DNA from: Lytechinus pictus
Lineage: Eukaryota; Echinodermata; Echinoidea; Temnopleuroida; Toxopneustidae
Length of the DNA stretch: 64,000 nt
Direction: 5' to 3'
NCBI RefSeq assembly: GCF_037042905.1
Contig: NC_087258.1
Coordinates: forward strand, 8,410,501 to 8,474,500
Below are positions 32,477 through 43,400 of this stretch, piece by piece. Numbering within the stretch: position 1 is the first letter of the stretch; every line of letters starts with the position of its first letter. The notes under the pieces are model-generated. The model was given only the letters and a program-made list of their open reading frames with translations. It searched no databases and had not been told where the DNA came from. The translations under genes and the position numbers were made by a program.

Positions 32477-32896
32477 TAAGGGCGACCGCACACCTTACGA
32501 TTGCTCTGCGACCCGATTTCAGAATAAAATGTAGTAGAATTTGATGCTTACATTGAGACTTGGAATATCTTATTATGTAATGTTCTAAATCATCGTACGA
32601 ATACCTATGTTCAAATCTGTGACTATGCTATCATCCTTCTTAGAATAAAAGCGAATTTAATATCTAGTCGTAATGACGTCATGGCAGTCGTACGATTGGC
32701 TACGATTTGAAATTGATTTGGCTTTTACTCCAAAATAAAAGCTTGCAATCTTTCAAATTGGTTATATTAGTATTCTTTCAATTAATTTCAAACTCAAATA
32801 AAATGATATGTTCCATTCACATTTTCAGAAAATGAGTAGAATACGATTTGTTCCAAAATCGGATCGCGAACAGTCGTAAGGTGTGCGGTGGCCTTT
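32477..32896. mobile_element. MITE, AAGGGCGACCGCACACC ends
   Basis: TAAGGGCGACCGCACACCTTACGA on the left; TCGTAAGGTGTGCGGTGGCCTTTA on the right. AT-rich interior, non-coding. It abuts the next element with almost no gap. Confidence 0.7.
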
Positions 32897-34073
32897 AAGC
32901 CCCTTTCACAATTGACGTACGACCTGTTTACGACCGCCTGCAACAAATTTTTCTTGTTGTTGCACGATCGATCTCTTGGTGTCTTGCGAGCACTCGCAGT
33001 GGTTGTAGACGAACGCACGAATTTGAGGTGGTCGGAGGTGGTCGTGACTGGTCGCATCTGAATCTGAACATGTTCAAAATCCAAACGCGATCAAATACGA
33101 TTGGTTTACTCGCATCATGTCGTACCATCGGTCGGGCGATCATCGTGTGAGTGTTGTTCAACGTTGTACGACTTGGTGCGAGAGGTGACACAACTACGTA
33201 TAGTCGCATTTAGTCGACTGGAGGTCGTACAACACTTGCACATGCGCTAGATACCTACAGAGACCAGTCTTGCGACTGGTTGCGATAATATAAGACTGTT
33301 GCAAGACCGATCGAAATTACGGCTTACAACATTCCACTACCGTTGCATTCGCATGTATGCGACCGTACAGCCCCTTTCACAATTGACATCCGACCAGTTT
33401 ACGACCGCCTGCAACAGTTTTTTTCTGCTGTTGCACGATCGATCTCTTGGTGACTTGCGAGCACTCGCAGTCGTTGTAGACGGTCGCACGAACTCGAGGT
33501 GGTCGTGACTGGTCACATCTGAACTTTGAACATGTTCAAAATCCGAACGCGATCAAATACGACCGATTCACTCGCATCAGCTCGTATCCGGGGTCGTACC
33601 ATCGGTCGGGCGATCATCGTGGGAGTGTTGTTCAACGTTGCACGACTTGGTGCGAGAGGTGGCACAACTAAGTAGTCGCATTTACTCGACTGGAGGTCGT
33701 ACAACACTTGCACATGTGCTAGCGACCTACATGTACAGAGACCTGTCTTGCGACTGGGTGCGATAATATGATGTGCCATAAGACTGTTGCAAGACCGATC
33801 GCAACGGCTTACAACATTGCACTACCGTTGTGTGCGACCGTTCCCCTCGCAATCCCTCGTGCAACACTCGCATGTGATCGCACGAGCACAATAGGATCAT
33901 AATCGACTTACTCGTGCAACGGGTTTTACTGGTTGTTTTTGTTGTACGACAGCTGTTGCAACTGTGAAAGCCTATGTGCGATATTATGAGATGACTGGCG
34001 ATTGATGCCTGTTGCAGCCTGTCGCACGACCAAAAGGTCGCAAGTGGTCGTACGTCAATTGTGAAAGGGGCTT
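32897..34073. mobile_element. AAGCCCCTTTCACAATTGACG element, copy 1
   Basis: Both ends carry AAGCCCCTTTCACAATTGACGTACGACC or its complement. A third, internal left end at 33371 indicates a partial element joined head to tail with a complete one. The interior is unusually rich in CGATCG, TCGTACGA and TGCGACC. There are no real genes. Confidence 0.7.
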
Positions 34074-34239
34074 AAGGCTTCTAGAATTTTCTCTCGTCCC
34101 TATAGAATATTGCGTAGTTCTTGCGATGTTCAAACGACGTTCGTATGAGAGGGCTTCGTACGACGTTTTAAAAAAATCTTCGACATGACCAGCGACCAAG
34201 CTACGAACATATTCTGTTCATGGTTACAAAATATGCTTA

Positions 34240-34336
34240 AAATGTCAAGTTTTCAGGTTCGAATATCACAAATTTTCATCTCGTGCTTTGCACTTGTATT
34301 ATTCGATTGGTGAGATATTTCTCCTATTCGTCACTA
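34240..34336. repeat. Single CGCGCTCGCA-type unit
   Basis: TTTTCATCTCGTGCTTTGCACTTG and GGTGAGATATTTC: a lone degenerate unit between two ACGACC-rich elements. Confidence 0.5.
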
Positions 34337-35039
34337 AAGCCCCTTTCACAATTGACGTACGACCTGTTTACGACTGCCTGCAACATTTTTTTCCTGTTGT
34401 TGCACGATCGATCTCTTGGTGTCTTGCGAGCACTCGCAGTCGTTGTAGACGATCGCACGAACTCGAGGTGGTCGTGACGGGTCGCATCTGAACTTTGAAG
34501 ATGTTCAAAATCCAAACGCGATCAAATACGATCGATTCACTGGCATCAGATCGTACCATCGTTCTGGAGATCATCATGTGAGTGTTGTTCAACGTTGTAC
34601 GACTTGATGCGAGAGGTGGCACACCTAAGTAGTCGCATTTAGTCGACTGGAGGTCGTACAACACTTGCACATGTGCTAGCGACCTACATGTACAGAGACC
34701 AGTCTTGCGACTGGGTGCGATAATACATAGGCCATAAGACTGTTGCAATACCGATCGCAACGGCTTACACCATTGCACTACCGTTGCATTCGCATGTATG
34801 TGACCGTTCCACTCACAATCCCTCGTGCAACACTCACATGTGATCGCACGAGCACAATAAGAGCATATGCGACTTACTCATGCAACGGGGTTTACTGGTT
34901 GTTTTTGTTGTACGACAGCTGTTGCATTTGTGAAAGCCTCTGTCCGACCTTATGAGATGACTAGCGATTGATCCCTGTTGCAGCCTGTCGCACGACCAAA
35001 AGGTCGCAAATGGTCGTACGTCAATTGTGAAAGGGGCTT
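34337..35039. mobile_element. AAGCCCCTTTCACAATTGACG element, copy 2
   Basis: A complete 703-bp copy with both termini, closely similar to 33371-34073 along its length (for example CTGTTGCAATACCGATCGCAACGG and CACTCACATGTGATCGCACG). Confidence 0.75.
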
Positions 35040-35393
35040 TACATTTCTCTGAGATCGAATTGGTCTATATACCCCCACATCAATCACACGAACACTCGCA
35101 CTGGTTTCATTCAAACGTACGAGCAATCGCATTGTCTCACATCGACGCTCACGACTATGCAATCAGTCGTGCAACTATTGAGACTGATATGAAACCACTC
35201 GCAATCCCTCGTGCAACACTCGCATGTGATCGCACGAGCACAATGCGACTTACCCGTACAAGGGGTTTACTGGTTGCCTTTGTTGTACGACAGCTGTGTG
35301 ATCTTATGAGATGACTAGCGACTGATGCCTGTTGCAGCCTGTCGCGCGACCAAAAGGTCGCAATGGTCGTACGTCAATTGTGAAAGGGGCTTA
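35040..35393. mobile_element. Same family, right half (copy 3)
   Basis: Only the right part is present, ending TACGTCAATTGTGAAAGGGGCTT at about 35392. The left part is missing or diverged. Confidence 0.65.
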
Positions 35394-38300
35394 AGTGCAG
35401 TCTTTCACACGTTCCTTTTCTGGTCAGTGTAATAAAAAATTCAGCTTACGTTAATTCTTTAGATAGATACACATCTTTTTCATGATTACAAAAACTGCCC
35501 GGAATGTTTACTTTTAATGGCTTATGACATGGAATGTTCAAAAGTTTAAGCTCGTGATTCTCGCGCATAAAATCTTACAAGGATGCCCTTTTATCAGTAA
35601 TCAGCGCCATAACTGACCAAATAGCGGGTTTTACAACTTCAGATTTGAAAGTTTTTCCAAACCGCTCGCTCGCGGAAATATGAAACCGAAGTATTTACAG
35701 TATCTTATCAATAAAAATCACTTTAAAAAACTTTGCTCAACCTAATTACTACAAAACACACAGCTTCTTCACACAAATGATAATGTCATGGTGAAAATAT
35801 CCTTGTGCAACAAAATGTCAAATTTTACATAGTGGCCTTTCTTGGCTTTGCACCCCCCCCCCCCCCAACGAAAGCACGTACCGCGACCCCTGGCTCATTG
35901 ATAAGAAATGTTTGCCCCCAGCGAGAATCATTCAAAAATCTGAGTGACAATTGAAACTGAATAAACATAGTATATACGTTGAGTATAGGCTTATCAGCGA
36001 AACATGAGTTACTTTGTGCACACGTCTGGGTTTTTTTTAAGATTAATTAATGATCTTGATTGGAATCAAAGAGCATGTGTTATTCTCAGTTTATAACATC
36101 ATGATAAAATGACAGGAGTTTCGTTCATGCAACTGATGCCAACCACCACCCCCCCCCCCCCCTTCAACAAAGGACACAGAAAGAGTTTTCCTAATGATTG
36201 CAACCTTAGCTAAAAACAAAAATGCTATTCAACGTACCCCTCCCCCCAACCCCCTCCTCCTTTAAAAGAAATACTTGTTCAAATAGGCAGTGTGTACATG
36301 AACGATTAATGGTTGTCTATGTATTTTAAATGTTAGGATAAAAGCAACCTTTGTACTAATTTTAGAGATGATCATTCACAGAGGGGCCGGACTGCTACCA
36401 ACACCCCCCCCCCCCCCAACTTATTTTCTAAGGAGTGGGAAAAGAGTGGGAGAAAGGACAGGTGAGAAAAGGAAGATAAGATAAGGGTTTGCTTCTTTGA
36501 CTTTTCAATACCACCATGCAATACTCATATTTTTTAATATTAAGAACACACTCTTCTGGGTCATCGCCCCCCCCCCCCCCCCCCATCACCACAACCACCA
36601 TGCACCAGGCTTTCAAAATATCCTGACATCGCCTCAGTTTTAAGAGCAGCACATCGGATCACGATGTAGGGATAACAATTCAGGTGTGATTTGTAAGACT
36701 GTACGTAAATAAGTGTCATTTTATCGACTCATATATACACCAACTGGCTATCCTTTTAATATATTTATATTTCCACGAATGTCTGTAAATCAAACTTAAG
36801 ATTTTGATTATGATCATGATTAAAATATATTTGTGTATTTTCCCATTAAAGCAACTTTGTAATCGTTACTCATATCATTTAAGGACGAAGATTTTTAACA
36901 CCTATTTCAAGATTACAGAATATTTCTGAATCACAATCAGATGTCTGGATAAAAGGTTATTAGATTTTTTTTCATTTTGATGCAAGGTTACAGCAATAGC
37001 CCACAAAATGCAGACAGATCAAAACATTATTTTTTCAATGGAGTCGTCGAAGTAAAATGATGTCTCTCATTTTTACATCTCGATTAGTTTTCGTGTTGGC
37101 ATTAGAAATGATAATCAATAAGTTGTTGAGACTGATAAAAAAATTACTTTCTCCAAATTTTGGGGGTCTTCCCTTATCCTTTGCCTGCCAGTGTGAGTGC
37201 TGAATCAAAGAGCTGAAGATATACCCACTGGTTTTGTGTGGGTGTGTGTGTACGTATGGTGATTTTTACACATCATGTTAATCAATTGATATTATTTCCT
37301 CATTGATACTAAAAGACGAGAAGCAAAACCATTATCTTGAATATATTATGTTAATATCTTCCCGAACACTTAATCGTGTCGTATAGTGATATTTGTTTTC
37401 ATGATTACTTGGACTATCTTTTAAAGTGTTTGTTGAGATCGATCCTCGAGGCATGATGAACTCTGAACTCATAACGTTTGTTCAGGTCTGACAATCTGTA
37501 AACCTTACACGGTTCGTATTACTAGTTGCCCGACCTCCCGGGTGCACTTGTAGTTAACACATGAAACATTCGTTACATGGTGGAATTTTGAAAGAGGAAA
37601 ATGACATTTACCAGTCTTTACCTGCAAATTTTAGTGGCATCACTATGTCTCCATGGAACTGCTTGGTATCTTTTGACTTCAGCTTTGTCTAGTGGTGTAT
37701 GGAAATGTCTTCTTTTCGGTAAGGGCTGAACAACCATTTTGAAAATGATAATCGCTGTGAAATTGTATACAAGCTTGTGTATGTAATGTGCTGATTATGA
37801 TATGCAATTGCTTCATTTTCTTCCGTTGAAAACACATTAAAATGAATTTGAAATTTAATAATTGAGAAACGGTAATATGGTATATAATTGGCCTGTATAC
37901 TCTGAGCATCAACTTAACGAGTAAAAAAAATACTCCGGAAACATGAAATGTCACAAACTGTACAACACTGTCCAAAGTCTTGAATCACTCGTGTTGTATG
38001 GTCTATATACAACCCTCGCAAAAATCCAAGCTAACTCTATTTCACTTCATTAGTGTTATTTTGATTGTCGCAAATGTAATGATACATTTGTTTGTACACT
38101 TCACTTTATACAACTAGGCCGTGTTTTTACCTCCAAGGTGCATTGTACTTTTAATCTGGGGTGCCTTTAAAGGTAGTTCTGCACCTTTTCACACTGGATC
38201 ATGGGCGTACAGGTAGGGGGGCTTGGGGGCTCTTGCCCCCCCCCCCAAAAAAAAAAGGAAAAAGGAAAGGGTTAAGGGTGAAATATGATATTGTTTTCCG

Positions 38301-39391
38301 AATATTTGTCAAAGTATTCATAAACTTGGATTTTTGTCATAAAAACGTCGATTTTTTTTTTTTTTATTAATTTTACGCGATACGCCATATCGAGCCCCCT
38401 CATTTTTTTGGCTCATTACGCCGCTGTATACACCTTGACAGGTTAAACTCTGAAATCTTCAGACCACCATTGTGCAACAATGCACCTGTATAAGAGCTCC
38501 CAGTGTGAAAGATGATGCATTCCTATGAAACCTACTGACTACAAGTCTAACGTGTCTATACCTAATAATCTGTACTTCATTGTAATCACCTTTAAGAATC
38601 AAATGTTAAATCAAAGGTTGAAAGAGTGACAACCTTTGCCAATGTTATATTCAACCTTGGGGAGAGCTGAATCCAACAAATTAAGTGTTTGGTCTAACCA
38701 ATTAATGTAGTAAATACAACATTTAGGAGAAGTTTTCACTTCCAAGGAAACCTTTGAATAATTGACTTAATATTTCCTAGTAACGTCAGTCCCAAGTCCC
38801 GTCTTATGCCACTGTCACATTTTAATGAAACCGGTTTGGCCGTTCTGGTATCGGTTTTGCCGGTGTAACTGTAGCGTTGAAAAGGGTTTGATTATACCAT
38901 TAAATCCATAAAACTATGGAAAGTCTTCGGCACTATGTGCATATATGCCAGGTGCTGTGAATATGACCAAGGAGATATCACTCTATATCTCCTTGATATG
39001 ACAAATACATCATGTATATAGTGTAGCATATCGTCTTTGCTTTGGTCCATGCATATCGCTTCTTCTAGATTTCCAAGGTTGAGTGAGGTTTGAATAATCA
39101 AGCTCCTTGTAAAGCATGATCATGGGGACTTTTTTCATGTAGCATCTTGTCAGATATTTTTCAATGAATAATTTGCTCTGAGCCAATCAGATGCAAGGAT
39201 TTCAGGAGCTTATGATAAATGAAAATCACTGGTGAGGTTTATGTTTTCATGAAAAAGCTCCCCTAGTTTGTACAATAGCAAAAACATAATTCATCATCAT
39301 CCTTATCGTCACCATGGTGATCGTAATGTAATATTGGCTAATTTCAATACGTTCTTCATAAACTTATCTTTCTGGTTTTATTTCTGTCAAG
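35394..39391. other. Long non-coding interval upstream of GH3 gene
   Basis: I see no gene. One or two CGCGCTCGCA-type units lie at 35430-35590. Four poly(C) runs of 12-17 lie at 35851-35866, 36149-36162, 36404-36417 and 36567-36583. A short GT run is at 37230-37250. A repeat with GGGCGTACAGGTAGGGGGG and a TACGCCATAT end is at 38195-38425. No promoter element is convincing, although transcription of the GH3 gene must start somewhere here or in an upstream exon. Confidence 0.5.
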
Positions 39392-39411
39392 GTACCGGTG
39401 GCCTCTTATCC

Positions 39412-40417
39412 ATGAGCGTCTCATTGCTCTACTTTTGGGCTCTAAGTCATCGGCCATCCCCTCACTTATCATTCCTGGTCTTCAATTGTTCTCTCTTTAT
39501 TGTGACATTACTCAAGCTGACCGGGCCCTCAGTGGTCACGCGCACCTTGGAGTCATGGAAGAAACCGCGTAAGTTTCAAGAAGAACTGCTACAGAAGATC
39601 ATCGGTGAGAACGGCGACACAGAATACGGGAAGCAGTTCAACCTTCGTGCCATCCGTTCCCTTGAAGACTTCCGCAAGGTCCATCCGTTGACAACCTATG
39701 AACACTATCGGCCTTACGTTGAAAGGATGATGAATGGACAAAATAACGTCATTACCAAGAAAGCACCAACATCGTACGCGCGGACAACAGGAACAACTGG
39801 AAAATCAAAGCATATCCCTTATGTCAGTAGAATAGCTGCCTTTCAGACTATTGGAGCTGTTTCCGAGAGAGCTGTTCAGGAGAATGTTCCAGCATTGGGA
39901 CCTTTCCAGAGACGACTCTTTCTCTACGTTCACCCCCATGTGAGCAAGGCCAACAGCGGAGCTACGAAAGAAACAATAGCCTCCCTCATGGATATACCAG
40001 ATGTGTTCTACGGGATGTTCACCACACCAGGACCTGGTCTCCAACTGCAAACCATCTACGAGGCGAACTACATTCACCTGCTTTTTGCTTTGCGGGAAAA
40101 GGATCTTGGAACGATTCAGATGACCTTCCTAACCTTCTTGGAGAACGCAATTGAGCAATTAAAGAACAGTTGGAGAGAGCTCCTTCTAGACCTGGAGAAT
40201 GGAACTATCAACCTGGATCTTAAACTACCCAATGACAACCGCAAGCGTCTACTGATTGCTTTGGGTAGAGGAGACCCTGGGAGGGCAAAAGAACTGAAAA
40301 GGGAATTTGAGAAAGGATTCTCTGGTATCCTGACGAGGATCTGGCCTCGTCTCCAGGTAGTCATTGGAATTGATCGGACGAACATGTGGTCCAAAATTGA
40401 AACTAAGTATGCTCAAG
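39412..40417 (+). CDS. GH3 gene coding exon 1
   Basis: Residues 1-335 plus one base. The preceding TTTATTTCTGTCAAG (ends 39391) reads as an acceptor, so the ATG is probably inside an internal exon. The donor is CAAG|GTGAGG at 40417/40418. It contains the membrane anchor and the TTGTTGKSK nucleotide loop. Confidence 0.85.
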
Positions 40418-43400
40418 GTGAGGAGGCCAAATCCCAACCAAATATTGAATCATGCTATGAAAACATCATGGAATTATAGACATGAGGGAAATTTTCTAAA
40501 TCGCCACACATAGAAAATTGCAAAACCGCAAGAATGTTATATCTATTCTAATGGGTTGACCTGCGCCTAATATTTGTAATGAATAGATATGCATTTATTC
40601 GTAGTATAATCTTAAAGCAAACTAATAATCAACGGCAATATCTAAGGTCAGCTGTTGCAATTATTATTTTTAGATATATATTTATTTTTCAAGGATTTGG
40701 TTCTGTGATTTTCTATCATTTTGCTTTTCCTCTGTTTGTTTGTTAAGCAATTGTTGTTGTTTTTTAATGTCCTTGCCAATCATTTAATTTATTCATTATG
40801 CATCGACAGGTATTTGCCTTAAAGTTTTACGTGAAGCGCTAGTGAATTATTTGTTTTTCGATGGTTTGGTCTTGAGTTTCTAAGCATTTTAAGTTTGATT
40901 CAGCTTTATGCGTTCAGCAAGCATGTAATCTTCAGGTTCTTCTCGATATCATGCAGTCTTAATCATTTTCCTCTCTTCGATATGGCTTTTTTTTTCTAGG
41001 AGTGACGTTCCTTAGTGGAGGCTACGTCTGTTCCGAGGGATTCTTTGGTGCGTGTTTAGGACCATCAAGAATAAAGGAGATTGCTTATCTTCCCCTCCCC
41101 ACCGACACGGTCGCAGAATTTATCAAGGAAGAGGACATGTGAGTAACAAAAATATCCTTAATTTCAAACAACTTTGGTTTTCCAAATTTCGATTACATAC
41201 AAATTGTGAGTTTCGAATTTTATCTAGGAAAAGTATATTTTATCAATTAAGCTTTTCTAGTGATCATGAAAAGGCAAAGAGAGGATGAAAAAGAAAGAAG
41301 GATTGCAAAGGGTGGAACATAGAAAATTACTGAAAAGGAGAGTTCTAGTTGGCTAGGTCCCAAGTTATACCAGGGACGTGAGAGTCCTCTCACGCGTCCC
41401 TGGTTATACATTACCCTATTTATTTATTTTTGTTTTGTTTTCACTTATTTCATTAAAAGGGAAAATAAATCACTATAAGAAGCTTCCCCTACACTGTAAA
41501 AAAAGGATCATTTGAAATTACTCAATAAAGTTGAGGCAAAATAATTGCCTTAATTTTTTGAAGTATTTATAAGTTTGGCAGTTTTAAGTAAAATTTACTT
41601 TTTTTCTTTGCATCAATTTTACTCATATCAAGTAAATTACATTACAAGAACTTCATTCAATTAAATAAATCAATCACTGAAATTTTTTTTTTTAAATGAG
41701 GGAGTGGAATTTAGTTATTCGAAAGTCCGCTCCCCCATCGTTCCACTTTCAGTGGCAACATTTTTATCTTAGGCATCTTTTATCCAAATATTAGGCTTTA
41801 TGCATTGTCACCCGTACTTGATAGGTTTTGACATTTATATTTATACGCGACCGGTTCATCCTAACAAATAAATCAGCGAGGATGATATTAACATTTTCCC
41901 AAAACCTAAAAAGAAATATGAAAATTCTCTGATGAGTCACTATTTAATGTTGCTCTTTCTTTGATTCAACACAAGAATAAAATATTTTGCACACCCTTAT
42001 CTAAAACAATTTCCCAAATAATTATGACAGTTATTTAAAAAATGTAATATGCACTCGCTCTTTGATATTCAGGTTTATTTGTAATATGGCGTTAATTGAA
42101 AAATATAAGTACTGTACATTCAACATGATATTAAAAATAATAATTATATGTGCTTAATTGTAGTTAGATTTACTTGAAGCAAGCTAGAAATAATATAATT
42201 TTCGTAAATGTATATTGAACTCTAATAAATCAAATAAATTAAAAGACAAGTTAAATCTACTGAAAGAAAAATCGACAAATAATAACAAATAGTAAACTAC
42301 TCATTCAGATAGGTTTTTTACAGTGTATATAATATAATACATACTCTGGTAAACACATGTGCATATTATCGAGGTTTTTTATCGCCCTTCGTGTATAATT
42401 GACGTAAATGAACCCAATATAGACTACCAAGAGTGACTTGCAATTTGTTTATTTCTTCCCTGGTCCTAGCATGTACATAATTGTTCATATCAGTATCCTC
42501 TTGTAAAGAACCTCTGATCCCAATTAAATCACGACTACAAAAGTTTACTTTATAGGTCTGTAATTTCCACTTTTATCAAGATGAGGGTGATAACGGACAC
42601 TTTGTTTATTCTACAGCGGTCAAAGTCAGCCAAAGACTTATCTGCTTGATGAAGTCGTAGAAGGGGAATGCTATGAGATCGTACTCACGCAAGCGCAGTC
42701 GTGTCTTTACCGTTACCGACTTGGTGACGTCATCAAAATTACCGGGTTCTATGAGAATTGCCCCTACTTCAAGTTCATGTACAGGTAGGTAGGGTGTTAA
42801 GATTATTATTTGTTTTATATATTTTGATGAAATAAGTTTGATTCAACAAGTTACGGTTATTGTTGTTGGGTATCACTGTTTCAATGGACAGAATCTATCT
42901 TTTATTTAGTAGGGATTATTGTCAAACATCAATTAACATAATGAAGTATATACAATAAGCGAATTCGATGTCATCTCTTAACAAAATAGATACACTGACA
43001 ACTCATAAAATTCTTAACGCTAACACTTACTATCTTCTTCCTTTTTAGAGGCGATATGATGATATTAATATGTCAAATTGTATTGTTGTATAAACGTGTT
43101 ACTGATTACCCTTTTTATTTATGTGTATTAAATAAGTGCCATCTCTTATCAAGTAAATCATATTATATTAAAACTCTGTATAAGATGACCTTCCCAAAAA
43201 AACGTATTTGTATATGATAATGATAATAATTGTAGCAAATGTAAACTCAACTTATGATTTATACATGTTGACACAAAGTTAATTTGATCGATCGACTTTT
43301 AACCAATACACAATGAATGGACAATTAAGATAGTGTTAGAATAAAGCTAAAAGGCCTTCGGGGTCCATGTTTATTTTCAGTTAATTCTTTAATCATTATA

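Noticed and set aside
33299..34778. Arg/Thr-rich frames in the ACGACC element cluster
   Set aside because: Present on both strands and shifting between copies of the same repeat, with no domain.
39268..39411. Upstream in-frame extension of the GH3 exon from ATG 39268
   Set aside because: It crosses a probable acceptor (ends 39391) and encodes an atypical His/Asn-rich stretch. The ATG at 39412 followed by a hydrophobic anchor fits the family better, though this is not proven.
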